Positions 34,794-46,990 of a stretch of 64,000 nt of DNA are shown in pieces. The translations under genes were made by a program, and so were the position numbers. The first letter of the stretch is position 1; every line of letters begins with the position of its first letter. Source of the DNA: Magnaporthiopsis rhizophila (Eukaryota; Ascomycota; Sordariomycetes; Magnaporthales; Magnaporthaceae); NCBI GenBank assembly GCA_003049465.1, contig PYSS01000026.1, positions 129,984 through 193,983 of the forward strand. The letters run 5' to 3'. The notes below the pieces were generated by a model. That model worked only from the letters and a program-made list of their open reading frames with translations, was not told where the DNA came from and made no database searches.

Positions 34794-35462
34794 CGTGAGC
34801 GATGGTGTGTGTACTGGGCCCGGTCCTGTCTAAGCACTGCTGCGCAAACGACGAGGGGAGCTGAGCAACAACCCGACCCGTATGAATTTCCCACAGGGAG
34901 TTTGCGCGTTTGTTTATTGCTTGATGTGCCAACTGAAAAGAGCAGCGTCTTGTCTCGTGAAACCCAGAAGTGGAAGATATGGCGCACCCAATCTGCCAGT
35001 TTGGGCAATCCCTCCTGGCCGGGTTGGCGGCTGCCCCTCAAATTCATCCCACCAGCTTTTCGTCGCACGGTGCAGAGGCGCCGATACACTGTATGCGAGT
35101 GCGCACGGGCCAAGTAGCTGCTCGATGAGATTTGCACAGGGATCTTAATTGAGAGGAATGAATTGGCTGCGACGCGTCAAGACGCGTTTTCTAGACGTCG
35201 GATCGGACAGGGGCAGTCACCGCCCAGGCCGACTGCCATCCGGCATTGACAAGGCATGCACCCCGATGGCCTTGCATCACTTATTGTCCCAGCTTACCAA
35301 CCCCCTGTCTTTAGTCCATTCCATTTGCTTGAGTCTGATCTCTCCCACGAGACTTTGGCGCATGGCTCTCGGTAGCTAAACCTCTCCTTGTCCCTCCCGT
35401 CCCAACAACGGGCTTGCTCCGAATCTAGGCCGGCGCAAGCGACGAGTTTAGGGTTGCGCACA
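34794..35462. promoter_or_regulatory. Divergent promoter of prefoldin 5 and ORC1
   Basis: 669 bp between start codons. No other supported gene. Chance ORFs overlap on both strands. Confidence 0.55.
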
Positions 35463-38163
35463 ATGTCGGATGCCCTGCCCAGGCCGAAGCGAAATAAAAA
35501 GCCCATTCCAGGAGTGCTCAGGGACGACTCCGACGACGAACTCGGCGACGACGACCTACCGTGGGAATGGATCTATGACGGTGTCGGGCCGGCCGGCGAC
35601 AGCAATGGAGCCGCCCCAGACCCTTCACTACCACCTCCTGGCGAGCCGTCACAGGATGCAGCCGCCAACGGCGCCGGCCGCCGCAAGAGGAAGCGAGCAC
35701 CTGAAGCGCCAGAGTACAAGATAATCGGCGCCCGCATGGGCAAGTTTGAGTGCAGGCTCGGCGACACCGTCCTCCTAAAGGCGGACGGGTCCAACGAGGC
35801 TTGGGTCGGCCTAATATGCGATTTTGTCGAGGACGACGGCGACGAGGGCGAGAAGGCCGCGCATTTTATGTGGTTCTCGACCGAGAGAGAGATCCGCAAC
35901 AAGGAAAAGAAGCGGACCGATGCCTACTGGGTAAGCGTTTCGGGTTTTCTCCGAGGCGTGTATGTGTGTGTGTTGAAAGGCGCCCGGCTGACTGTGATGA
36001 TGGCTGCCAATCTAGAACGAGCTCTACATTACCCCCTCATGGGACACCAACCCCTTGACCACCATCAATGGCAAGGCGACCGTCATGTCACAGGAGTCAT
36101 TTCTCGCCAAATACCCGAGTGGCAAGGTCCCGAGGAACTCGCGCGAGTTCGGGAAGGTGTTTGTCTGCCGCCGCGGCTGCAACACCCGTACGGCCAGCTA
36201 TACAGACGAGTTTGTGTGGGAACACATGTTCCGCGGCACTGCGGAAGATGTTCACAAACTCATCGAGCGCGTCAAGACGGGGACCAAGGCCACACGAGCG
36301 CGGCGCAAAGTGAAAGAACCTTCCCCTGATGTTTACGACTTTTCCGCCGCTGTCGACGACGACGATGATGATGATGGGGCCAAGAAGCTCCAGCGGACGC
36401 CCAAAAAGCCGCGGAAAATGGCAAGCGCCACTACTCCCAGCAGGGCGCATGGCGCCAACAAACCCGTTACTCCGTCTTCCCATCGGAGGTGAGGCACTGC
36501 CATTGTCGTTCCGTTAAGACGCCCACGTGAATTTCAGCGCACCTAGGAACTGACGCATAATTGGCCGTAGGATTGTGGTGAAGAAGCACCTAGAGTTCAC
36601 GCCCCTGGCCATGAGGACACTGTCCCCGAGCCAAGTGCAGGGCTCGCCGTTTCAGCTCGCGCGGACCCAGCTGCACGTGGCCTCGGTGCCGACCAGCCTG
36701 CCATGCCGCGAGTCCGAGTTCAGTGAGGTTTACGCGCACCTCGAGGCGGCCATCACGGAAGGGGCCGGTTCCTGCATCTACATCTCGGGCACCCCGGGCA
36801 CGGGCAAGACGGCGACGGTGCGCGAGGTGGTGTCGCGGCTGGACGACGCGGTCCGCCACGACGAGCTCGACGACTTCATCTTTGTCGAGATCAACGGCAT
36901 GAAAGTCTCGGACCCGCACCAGGCGTACTCGCTGCTCTGGGAGGCTCTCAGGGGCCAGCGCGTCAGCCCGGCGCAGGCGCTGGACCTGCTGGAGCGCGAG
37001 TTCAGCAACCCCAGCCCGCGCCGCGTGCCCTGCGTCGTGCTCATGGACGAGCTAGATCAGCTCGTCACCAAGAACCAGGGCGTCATGTACAACTTTTTCA
37101 ACTGGCCCGGCCTGAGGCACAGCCGCCTCATCGTGCTGGCCGTAGCGAACACCATGGATCTTCCGGAGCGGACTCTCAGCAACAAGATCAGCAGTCGACT
37201 TGGTGAGTTTCTCTAATATTCGCGGCGGCCTCTTCCACTGCGTTTTCGTATCGCTAGACTCCTTGCGTTTCGTACGCCTGTATTAACCGGCAACTTCCAG
37301 GCCTTACTCGTATCACATTCCCGGGATACACCCATGAGCAACTCATGAAGATTATACAATCACGGCTGGAGGGCGTGCCCGGAAACATTGTGGAAGCAGA
37401 CGCAGTCCAGTTCGCCAGCCGAAAGGTGGCGGCAGTGAGCGGCGATGCGCGACGCGCACTCGACATCTGCAGACGGGCCGTCGAGCTCGCCGAGGCCGAG
37501 AGCCGCAGCCTGGCGGGGGCGTCGGAGGCGCCAGACACGCCCAGCAAGAAGAGGCAGCAGCAGCAGCAGAAGCAGCAGGAAGACACGGCGGCCGCCAAGA
37601 AGAAGCGCAACGCCGGGCGCGTCACCATCGACACGATCCGCCGCGCCATCGCCGAGGCCACGACGAGCCCGCTGCAGCAGTACCTGCGCGCGCTCCCGTT
37701 CGCGTCGAGGCTGCTCCTCGCGGCGCTGCTGATGCGGGTGACGCGGACGGGGCTGGCCGAGAGCACGTACGGCGACGTGCTCGAGGAGATGCAGCGGGCC
37801 GTCAAGTTCGCCGCGGGCGGCAGCAGGCAGGTCGGCCTGCTCGAGCGCCGCAGAGTCGACGCGGCCGGCCGGTACGTGGTTGTTGACGATGACGCGGCGG
37901 CGTCGCTATCGCTGTCATCGGACGCGGCGGCCGCGTGGGCTCCGACCGGGGCTGCGGCCAAGAAGAAGCGCGACCAGCACGGCATGGGCAGGCTCGCGGG
38001 CCTCGGCCTCGCCGCCGTCGAGCTCACGGGCGCCGGCATAGTCAACCTCGAGGCGCAGCGGCCGGAGCGGCCCAGCAAGATCCGGCTGGCGGTCGGGGAC
38101 GAGGAGGTCAGGCTTGCGTTTAGGGATGACCCGGAAATCAAGGCTCTTGGCCTCGCTCTCTGA
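35463..38163 (+). CDS. ORC1: Origin recognition complex subunit 1
   Basis: The ATPase subunit of ORC, which marks replication origins and loads MCM with Cdc6. Four exons (35463-35930, 36016-36488, 36571-37202, 37301-38163) give 811 aa. A BAH domain spans roughly residues 95-240 (KIIGARMGKFECRLGDTVLL, then NELYITPSWDTNPL across the first join). A basic, acidic-patched linker follows. The AAA+ module has Walker A GTPGTGKT at 387-394, Walker B VVLMDELDQL near 470, a sensor-like VLAVANTMDLPERTLSNKIS and ITFPGYTHEQL. A winged-helix region follows an Asp/Ala-rich and Gln-rich insertion. A 295-aa antisense ORF over the last exon is a shadow of its high-GC codons. Confidence 0.97.
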
Positions 38164-38483
38164 AGTGACGAGCTTGTTCATTTGTCTACACCCCTTTGAC
38201 GCGGGATTTTGTAAGAAGCAAGGGCAGCAATTCGAATGACTGTAAATATGCTATCATTCTTGTACAGTTGCACGCAAAAGGAAATAGATAGGGAAGCTTT
38301 TTAGATATTCCCTTTTTAGAGAACGAGGCACCTGTGCTGCGAACTGACATATTTTATATATCTCGCGTTCTTCATCACTTGATATCGCGGTCAAGCCTGG
38401 CCCTTTTGACGTTTAAACTGGCTGGAATATAGTCTCATGTCCGGTTATTGTTACATTAATTATCACCCACGACCCTGGCCCGT
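38164..38483. terminator. Convergent 3' region between ORC1 and PRP46
   Basis: 320 bp, AT-richer than the flanking coding DNA, between two stop codons facing each other. It must contain both polyadenylation regions; discrete signals were not resolved. Confidence 0.45.
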
Positions 38484-40025
38484 CTAGAATTTCCGGTGAC
38501 TCAGCGTAGGCTTCCAGTCGAGCGGATGCGTCTCCTCGGTGGCATCCTTGTCCTCCTTCCAGACCTTGATGGTCTTGTCGGCCTCGCCGCAGATGAGGCG
38601 GGTGCCGGTGACGTCAAAGGTGGAGCTCATGATGCCCGACTCGGCGTCGAGCGAGCCGGGCTGGGCGATGGTGTCGAGGGCCTGGAAGCGGTGGCCCGAC
38701 TTCCAGTCCCAGAAGCTCATGGAGCCGTTGTCGGCGCCCGAGAAGAGCACGTTCTCGTGGTTGACCGACAGGGTGTTGATGATGGCCGAGTGGCCCTCAA
38801 AGTTCTGCATGAAGGCGCCCTCGGGGCACTTCCACTGCTTGATGGAGTCGGCGCTGCCGGACGCAAAGGTGAACTCGGCCGGGTGCGTCGTCAGGGCGCG
38901 CACGCCCTTCTTGTGGTGGGTCAGGACGCCCATGGTCTTGCCGGCCGCGAGGTCCCACATGCGCACCGTCGAGTCGAGGCTGGCCGTGATGACCTGCGGG
39001 TCGGCCTCCTGGCACACGAGGTCGGCGACGGTGCCCGTGTGCCCGCCCAGGACGTGCACGTTGCTGCGCGTGCGCATGTCCCAGACGCGGGCCACGCCGT
39101 CGCGGCCGCCCGTGACGAGCACGTCGAGCGTCGGGTGCAGCGCCAGCGTGTAGACGCCGCTCAGGTGGCCGTGGTAGTGGCGGATCACCTTGTTGGTCTC
39201 GAGGTCCCAGCATTTCACCATCTTGTCCTCGGCGCATGAGAAGAGGTAAGGGTGCCGCGGCGACACGGCCAGGCCGCGCACCGTCGAGATGTGGCCCGTC
39301 AGCGTCAGCCGCAGCCGGCCCGTCGCCAGCTCCCAGATCTTGATGGTGCGGTCGCCGGCCCCGCTGGCGAACCACTGGTTGTTTGGCTCCACCGCCAGCG
39401 CGCGCACCCAGCCCAGGTGGCCCGAGATGACGCGCATCAGCTTCCAGGGCCGGTGCCATTCCGGCTTAGGGTGAACGAGGAGGTCGTCGGCGCGCGCGAG
39501 GGCGAGCTGCTGTCCTATCGCGGGAGCGGCCTTCTGCTGCTGGCGCTGCTGCGACGGCGACTGTTGCCCACCTGCCGTCCCGGGCCCGCGGCTCTGCAGC
39601 ACCAGCGCTGTTGATTGCGGGCCCTTGCCTGGCTGTGGCCTCGCCGCCGCTTTGCTCCCGCCCGCCGGAATGGCCTCGATCAGCTTTCGCGTCTTCTCAT
39701 CCTCGGGAGTGTCTGCCGCTGCCGCTCCCGCTCCTCCACCGCCTGCTCTCCTTGGTGGCGCGGCTGGCTTTTTCCTCCCGCCCGCGGCAGCTGCTTGTCT
39801 CGCTGCCAGCGCGGGCGGCAGCTCCCTCAGGTCGGCGTACTCGGCATTGAATCGTAGGGACAGGGTGGCCTTGTCAAGGTCGCCGTCGGTGTTTGCGGGA
39901 GCGGCAAGTCGTATGCGCTTTCGGCTCGCTGGGTCTGTGAACACCTCTCTCGTCTTCTTCGCGTTCTGCAGGACGAGGGCCTCGAGCGCGGCGTCGGCCG
40001 GGCCCAGGACCGACTCTTGGGCCAT
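38484..40025 (-). CDS. PRP46: Pre-mRNA-splicing WD40 protein (Prp46/PLRG1)
   Basis: A component of the Prp19-associated complex needed for spliceosome activation. A single exon of 513 aa from ATG 40025; the ORF extends 9 codons upstream but only from a non-ATG codon. Residues 1-190 are a Pro/Ala/Gln-rich leader with the conserved-looking NAEYADLRELPPAL. A seven-bladed WD40 propeller fills the rest. It begins HRPWKLMRVISGHLGWVRAL and shows repeats such as SGAGDRTIKIWELATGRL, CAEDKMVKCWDLETNKVIRH, TGGRDGVARVWDM, TASLDSTVRMWDLAAG and GADNGSMSFWDWKSGH. It ends THPLDWKPTLSHRKF. Prp46 identity comes from the blade order and the VIRHYHGHLSGVYTL segment. It is notable as an intronless gene among intron-rich neighbours. 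Confidence 0.96.
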   Translation of the reverse strand: MAQESVLGPADAALEALVLQNAKKTREVFTDPASRKRIRLAAPANTDGDLDKATLSLRFNAEYADLRELPPALAARQAAAAGGRKKPAAPPRRAGGGGAGAAAADTPEDEKTRKLIEAIPAGGSKAAARPQPGKGPQSTALVLQSRGPGTAGGQQSPSQQRQQQKAAPAIGQQLALARADDLLVHPKPEWHRPWKLMRVISGHLGWVRALAVEPNNQWFASGAGDRTIKIWELATGRLRLTLTGHISTVRGLAVSPRHPYLFSCAEDKMVKCWDLETNKVIRHYHGHLSGVYTLALHPTLDVLVTGGRDGVARVWDMRTRSNVHVLGGHTGTVADLVCQEADPQVITASLDSTVRMWDLAAGKTMGVLTHHKKGVRALTTHPAEFTFASGSADSIKQWKCPEGAFMQNFEGHSAIINTLSVNHENVLFSGADNGSMSFWDWKSGHRFQALDTIAQPGSLDAESGIMSSTFDVTGTRLICGEADKTIKVWKEDKDATEETHPLDWKPTLSHRKF

Positions 40026-40491
40026 GCTTGCGGCAGGACACGCCCCGAGCAACGGCTGGCTGGCCTGGGTATAATTGCTATCTCGAGCAGCAGGGTTTCG
40101 AATCAGGGTCGTTCGGTCGGATAGGGCGCGACGGGCGACAGGTTCCGTATCGGGGGTTGGGTTGACGACTGCTGGTGATGGATTTGCTGTGCTGCCGTCG
40201 CGGCGCGGCGCGCTTCTCGAGTGGGTCGCGATGAGGTTTCTCCAATACCGTGTCAGATCTGCGTATTATCACTGTGCCCGCAATTGGGTGAAAGCTTCCA
40301 GCAGAGTGGAGCTCAATGCGATTACCTCACTTGACTGCCTCGCACACTTACAGTCAGCTCCTACCAAACGAGCATGAGAGATCTCCTGCCAAGCGCACTG
40401 CTCATAGGAATACAATTCTTCGAGTGACTTTTCCCAGGGGACCAGTATCATACACTGCTTTATATTGTTCTTGCCCGTCCGTCATATCGAC
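40026..40491. promoter_or_regulatory. Divergent promoter of PRP46 and NAS6
   Basis: 466 bp between opposite start codons. Includes both leaders; no other gene seen. Confidence 0.6.
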
Positions 40492-41488
40492 ATGGAGGAA
40501 GACAAGTTTGCGCTTCACGCAGCCTGCCGTGAGGGGAAATGTAGGTCTCGAGCCCGTTACAAAGGCATATCGGCGCTCTTGAGAGTGCCATCACCAGACG
40601 CAGCGTACTGACCTGCACGAAACAAATAAAACCAACACCCGCCAAAGACACCGTGGTGGAGTCACTTCTCAATGTACGACTTGGACTCAGTCTGTGATCA
40701 TTCTTCACCCAGCATAACGGCTGATTCCAACATGTTTTAATGCTTGTCAACACAGGCCGATCCCAAGGCGGCAAATCGTAAAGACGACGACGGAAGACTG
40801 CCCATCCACTGGGCCGTCTCGTCAAATCAGCTGGAGATAGCGAACCTGCTGGTGGCTCAGAAGGGCTTTGACGCCGACGTTCAGGTGAGCAGGTCACTGC
40901 AGCATGTATAAATAAATACACATACAAGTACCTGCTGATAGTCGGGCCTTGCCTCCCCTCTCCAGGATGACAGCGGCTGGACGCCCCTGATGATAGCCGT
41001 GAGCATCAAGGATGGAGACAAGCTAGTCGACCTCCTCCTCAGCAAGGGAGCCGATGTCAACGAGAACAGTAGGGTCCACGGCCATTGCCCTTTTTGTTTA
41101 GCTGCCGACTTTCCAACTAACTAAAGTCACCTTTCTTTGTACTAGACAACAGCGGTCAGGTAAGAGTTGGAATTTTCACGCTCCTCACACAAGATATCAA
41201 CCCAAGCTAATTCCATCCCCCTCCCGTCCACAGACTGCCCTCCACTTCGCCGCATCCAAGAACAACATGGACGTGGCGCGCAAGCTGTTGGACCATAACC
41301 CTCCAGCCTCGGCGCGCGTGCGCGACCGTCGCGGCCAGTACGCCATCCACCGCGCCGCCGCCGTCGGCTCCACGCCCATGGTCAACCTGCTACTCAAGAC
41401 GGGCAAGAGCCCGCTCGACGCCACCGATAGCGCGGGGCAGACGGCGCTGCATCACGCCGTCGCCGAGGGCCATGGTGAGTTCGCCCGC

Positions 41489-41546
<58 letters not shown>

Positions 41547-41783
41547 CATAGGGCACGCTCGCTCGCTCGGTTAGATGTTTCCAAAGCTAACAAACAAAAA
41601 CCCCTGAACGAACGAAAACTCGCAGGCGACACCGCAGTAGCCCTGCTCAAGGCCGGAGCCAGCACGGACAAGAAGGATGTCGACGGATGCTTGGCGCTGG
41701 ACCTTGCCCCTGATAAGGCGGTTCGGAAGTACATTGAGCAGGTGGCCGAGAACGAGGGCATTGAGATTGGTACATCGTCCTAA
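40492..41783 (+). CDS. NAS6: 26S proteasome assembly chaperone, gankyrin/Nas6-type ankyrin protein
   Basis: Binds the C-terminal domain of the Rpt3 ATPase during assembly of the 19S regulatory particle. Seven exons (40492-40540, 40648-40673, 40756-40884, 40966-41068, 41146-41159, 41234-41474, 41626-41783) give 239 aa, near the usual 228-231. All joins keep phase. Exon 5 is only 14 nt (NNSGQ). Ankyrin repeats read MEEDKFALHAACREGK, RLPIHWAVSSNQLEIANLL, GWTPLMIAVSIKDGDKLVD, TALHFAASKNNMDVARKLL, GQYAIHRAAAVGSTPMVNLL and TALHHAVAEGHGDTAVALL. The intron before the last exon contains a long (CT)n tract. Its 3' end faces the golgin gene across 254 bp. Confidence 0.95.
41488..41542. repeat. (CT)n microsatellite in a NAS6 intron
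   Basis: Nearly perfect CT dinucleotide repeat interrupted by one G at 41501, entirely inside intron 41475-41625. Confidence 0.95.
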
Positions 41784-42037
41784 AAGGCTCGGCCGGGGCG
41801 AGGGAGTGGCAGCAAACCAGGTAAAACGGTGGAAAAAGTCTTGGTAGAAAAAAAAAAAATCAAAGATGGTTCAATAATAAACAGGAGAAAAGAAGAAGCC
41901 GAAGCAGAGGAAGAAGCAGATGGCCCCACACAAATAACGTGGACAGCAGGCCGCAACAGCAGGCCTTGGTGTCAAAACCCCCGAGAGGAGTGCGTCTCTA
42001 TCCCCACCCGGTCTTGCCAGACATCCGTCCCCCGCCC

Positions 42038-44899
42038 TCACTTTAGTGTCCGCTCTATCAAGTCCCTGTACATGGCCTTCACATCCTGAACGTCCGCCTT
42101 GAGCTCCTCGACCATCTCGCTCTTCTCGCCCAGCATCTCGAGCGTCGTTTCGTATCTTGCGTTGACCTCGGCCACCTCGGCCTCGAGCTTGGCCACGCGC
42201 TCGCGCGCCTCCTTGCCGGCCTCTATTTCCCGCATGAGCGCCACGATCTCGGCCCGCGCCTCGTCGCGCTGCTTCGACATGCGCGCGAGCTCCTCGCGGC
42301 CCGCCACCCGCTCGCTCTCCAGCCGCCGCACCTGCGCGCTCATGCGCTCCACCAGCTGCACCGACGGGCCGGCCCCAACCGTGCTGACGGACACCATGTC
42401 CTGCACCACCTGGTGTGTCGACCCCGTCTCGACGCCCTCCATGTCTTCCTGGTCCATCGGGTGTGTCCCGGGAGCTGGTAGCGACTCGACCGACGCGCTG
42501 AACGTCGATGCTGGGGTGAGGTGGTGGTGGCTGCTCGTTAGGCTTGGTGTCATCGACGGCCGATGAGACCGCTGCGCCGATGGGCGCCGGGGCCTGCCCC
42601 TGTCTCCGACGCCGTCGCCGTTGCTGGACGGCGCCGAAGGCTTGCGGAGCTTGCCTGTGAGGGCTTGGAGGCCGAGCATGTCTGTGCTCCATGTCCGTGT
42701 CGGCGGCAAGAGCAAAGGCGACTCGGGCCGGCTGTTGGACCGGAATGGCTGCTGCTGCGCCAGGTCCTCGAGCCAACCGCGTCGCTCGTCTGGTGCACTG
42801 CGGTCGACACTGCTTGTGCCCTGTCGCCGCTCCTCCTTCCACGCCGCATTCTGCTTGTCAAAGTCGGCTCTGACTTCCTGTAGAGTCGCCTCGGCCTGCT
42901 CGGCGCGCTTTTTCAGCGCCTCCAGTTGCTTCTGGTACGACTCGATATCCTGCTGAGCCGTGGGCAGCTTCGACCGAGCTTCCTCCAGTTCTTCTTCATG
43001 ACGTTTTGCGCGTACGGCCTAAAAAAATGACGAATACGATGATTAGTTCAGTTCACCGTCTCAAATCCTCACAGGAAACCTAGTTGTTGAAACCCAAAGG
43101 AGCAGAATGCGTGTGTGTGGTGGTGGTGGTGGTGGTTGCCTTACCGCTTCTCGGGCCTTCTTTCTCATATCAGACTCCCGCTGCTGAGCCTCGTCCCTCT
43201 CCTTCTCGAGGTTCGATATCCTCCCGAGTAGAGTAGCTTCGATGCCCTGCCAGTTATCACTGGCAATCGCATATTGGGTCTGCAGCGTCTCGACCTGCCT
43301 CAGGAGCTTCGCCTGGGAGTCACCGAGCGCGCCCGAGGTGGTTTCCTCAGCACGAGTGCGCATGGCCTCCAGTTTACTCTCCAGGGCCTGCGCCTCAGCC
43401 TTGAGCTCCGCCTCGACCACACACGCCCGCTCCGTAGCCCGCTCTGCCTTCTCTTTGAGCTCGTTGGCTTGCGCCCTGGCCCGATCGGCCGCCAGCTCCT
43501 TCTCCACTTTTAGCGTCGCAACCTCATCCTCGAGCTCTTTGACCCGCCGCCTCTCCTTTTCGAGAGCCGCTTGGTTTGCTTTGGCGTTTAGAGACTCGGC
43601 ATTCTCATTTGCTTGTTCCAGCTGGGCCTTTAGGTCGGCTATGGTCGAATCCTTAGACGAAGACTCGGTGCGGAGGTTGTTGATATCCTTCTGCAGCTGT
43701 CCTATCCTTTTCAGCGACTCCTCGTGGAACTTTTCAAGGTCCTTTGCTCGGCGCCCCTGTCTCCGCTGTGCCTCCGCTTCGGCGTCGGCCTTTGCTACCG
43801 AAGCCTTGAGGTTGTTGATCTCCTTTTCATTCTCGGCGATCTTGGCGCGCAGCTTCTTCATGATTGTCCTGTGCTTTTGTTCTGTTACCCCGAGAGATTT
43901 GCCCTCTTCCATCAAAAGAGCTATTTGATGGTCTTTCTCGGCGAGCTTTTCCTCCAGGCTGCCCGATGGCGCCGCTTGTGCCGTCTTCTTCGCGGCGTCT
44001 GCAGCCTCACGGGCGAGATACTGCAGCTTGGTCTGGAGCGCATCGATCCTTTCGACGTAGTGATGGATCTCATCCTGGTGCTGTCTCTGCAGATCATCGG
44101 AAGCAATACCTTGCTGCTTTCCGAGACCGATCAAGGTCTCGGACTCTGCCGTCGACAGGGGTTCTGCGCCGTCGACATCCGCAGCGGCGGCTGACGCCGC
44201 GATGGGCGTGGTCGATGGCCCCGAGTCGGTCGACCCCCTCGACGCATCACACGTGGTTTCCTGACCAACTGGCTTTTCCTCTCTTGCGGCCGCGGCTGCC
44301 ACGGCTCGTGCCTGTGAGTCGGGTGCGGGGTCGGTTTCGGTCGCGTCGAGAGACGGGCGGTTGGACGTTTCATGCGAGGCTCGCCGTGATGCCGGGTCTT
44401 GCGCGGACTTTCCAACCGACTCCCCGCCGTCGATCGAGGCGCGGCTAGGGACATCGAGGCTTTGCCGGGGGCTAGAAGTGAACGAGTTCCTCGAGGGTGA
44501 GGGCTCAGCGGGCCTGGATCCGCCCGAGGCATTCTTGGCTGCGACGGCTCTCGCAAGCCTCTCCTGAAGTCTGTCTTGTGTGCGGTTTGTCGATCCTGAT
44601 CGTGAGAGGGCTGGGAGGATCACACGGCAGACGTCGTTCAGCGAAAAAGAGCTCGTACGAGCAAGCACGGGTCAGGTAGAGGAGGAAGCCCTACATGGAC
44701 TGGATTTGGCCGAGGTCGGGGTGAGGGTCGGCGCGGGAGACGACGAGGCGGCTGCAGCAGTAGTCGCGCCTACAGCGCCAGATGTGGCTTGGGCCTGGCT
44801 TGCCTTGGCCTTTTCCTCCTCGTCGGCCAGGATGGTGTCAAGGCGCGCCTCTAGCCCAGTGACGGCCTGCTGGAACAAAGAGCCCCATCGTGCAGCCAT
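42038..44899 (-). CDS. SGM1: Golgin of the TMF/Sgm1 family (TATA element modulatory factor-like)
   Basis: A long coiled-coil tether at the Golgi; relatives bind Rab6/Ypt6 through the C-terminal region. Exons 44899-44695, 44610-43145 and 43018-42038 give 883 aa, with joins AKSSP-S|LSRSGSTNRT and KKAREA|VRAKRHEEEL in phase. The N-terminus MAARWGSLFQQAVTGLEARLD is an amphipathic, Trp/Phe-containing helix. A Ser/Thr/Pro-rich segment follows (about 80-230), then a near-continuous coiled coil. The DNA-binding-labelled TMF region is recognisable from SDNWQGIEATLLGRISNLEK. The C-terminal coiled coil runs QLVERMSAQVRRLESERV to RYETTLEMLGEKSEMVEELK and ends near DVKAMYRDLIERTLK, matching the Rab6-binding end of the family. 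The coiled coil is conserved by pattern more than by sequence, so the exact family is likely rather than certain. Confidence 0.88.
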
Positions 44900-46990
44900 G
44901 GCTCCCTAGCTGCAGAAAACGGGTCGAGTCGGGGGCGTTGCGGCCATCAACCAAAGGGGTACGAGAAAGCGCGTCGGCGAAACCTTTGGGAGAAGCGAAG
45001 AAAGAATGGAAGGGAAGAAACTGGCGTCAAGGGCTGCGACGGAGCTGGCGTTGATACATGGTGCATGTGCTGGATAAAGTTGAGGCCACGGGGCAGCGAA
45101 CGCCGCTCTTGGGTGGGAGAGTTTGGCGGCCTGGCAGGTCTGGCTCGACCCAGACACAGGCACAGACACAGGCAGATGAGGTGTGAGAATGGCCTCTCTG
45201 TGCTTCCTCTCGTATGTATTGATGTTACCGTGGCCCGTGGACCGCACAGTTGAGGGCCTGGGATGAAGGGTGCCAAGGGCGGGTTGCGCTGAACTGAAGT
45301 TCACCAGGGTCCACTTTTCTTGTCTCTGGTCGCAGTTTACCCTCTGTTGGCTCGATGGAGAGAGCCCGCAACCTACGTTCATGTAACGTGGGGTGTTGTC
45401 GTCGATAAAATCAAGGGATCAAACACCAGCCATAAGACGCACGAGAAAACCAAGAATGCCGCGTCAGCGACCCTTCGTCTTAGTCTACAGTGTTTTGTTT
45501 AAAAGGGTGGGTCGAGGTGATGGCCTCGTGTGGCTGTCCACATCGATACTTTTGTACTTTGTCGAATACGGGGTGGGCTGAGGCTGACGGCGTCCGATTG
45601 ACACCCCTGCTCTAATCACGGAATCGCTTCCCGTCCGCCTGGTGCAGCCTTCCTCTCAGTGGTGGGGCTGTCGTTGCGAGCGTGGGATGCGAGGGGCATG
45701 GTAGGTACATAGGTACCTAGGTAGGTACCTCACAATGGCATGAATTTGAGGTCTCGAGTTTTGAATAGAGTTGAGGAAAACTTTCCGTTCCTGGCGATCG
45801 ACCATCATCTGAGCCTGCCTCGAGTCGGTCGCAATGTATGTAAAGCGGCACACACAGTACGCCATCCTGTAGGAGCGTGGTAGCATGGTACGACATCGCG
45901 AACCCCTATGCCGGATTATACACCGGCACCTAGGTACATGGTATTGACGGCCTGCAGAGTTTGTTCCATGCCGTCCGACTAGTTTCGACGTTCCTGCACA
46001 GGCGTGTGATTGACCCGCGCCACGTCGTGCTAAACTTGATGAGAGAACACCTAACGGCGGGAAGCGAAACTCCACTCGCTGGGCGGGCTAAGAGTGCATA
46101 CAAAGATAGTTGCAAGGTTTCAAGCCTACCGTTTCTTGGTTGAGACACATTCAGTCAGCACAACTGCAGGCTTTCCCCATAATGGCGCCGGAGAGCCGAT
46201 CGCTGGGCTCCGCTACCCACGGATCAGTCGGAAAGCGCTAGGTAGCCCTGGGATTTTTATCGGGGTTCAGTGTTGACTAGGCTTGGCCTTGCACCTCGTT
46301 TTGGCCTGCGCGTCATTTGTGCCTTGTGCGTGCCTCGGTTGGTCGAGGCGTGTTTCTTTCTTTCTTTCTTTTTTTCCTTTGTAATTATTTTTTCTCCAGC
46401 CAGGATTCTTCCTTTCGTTTCTTCATTCTCTTCTTTCCCCACGGTTGGCCGCTGGTCACACCAATCTTACTCAAGTTCTGTCCCTGGTATGACGCGCTTG
46501 AGTCCGTAAGCCGGGATCCTGCCAGCTTGCTCCAATCCAACCAGTGCCAGCCTTTCAAGCCTCGGCTGCATCTTCCTGCATCGTGACGGCCTTCGCCAAC
46601 TCGCAGTCCATAATCATCCACCCTCCCCACCATCTAACGTCACACTCGGCAGTCGGTACTACCCATTAACCAACACCACATTGCCACACCCATAGTAATT
46701 TCGAAGCTGCACCCCGACCGCGGAAAGCAGCCCGACAGCCCGCCAGAAGTCTAGCTGGCCGTCTCGACTTGAATAACCAGGTGGCGAACGGGATATTGTG
46801 GTGTGCCACAGTCGATTACTGCCGCTTGGGAGTCCGGATCGGCCTCGGAAGCCTTGGTAATAAAAAAACTCGACGGCCTGGAGCGGATCAGACTACTACC
46901 GTGACTGCCCAGGTCGGCAAAAAGATATCTACACACTCACACACGTGAACAGCCAGCAGGTATCTGGCCTGACATCCGTGCATCGCCGAA
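44900..46990. promoter_or_regulatory. Divergent intergenic region with CCTAGG/GGTACC repeats
   Basis: About 2.1 kb between the golgin start (minus) and the ceramidase start (plus). It has clustered GTAGGTAC and CCTAGG motifs at 45700-45730. ORFs here are short, mutually overlapping and without domains. Confidence 0.5.

Noticed and set aside
37254..38141. 295-aa antisense ORF over ORC1
   Set aside because: Shadow of GC-rich codons of the verified ORC1 last exon.
40090..40110. GTTTCGAATC T-loop-like sequence in the PRP46/NAS6 promoter
   Set aside because: No tRNA cloverleaf around it.
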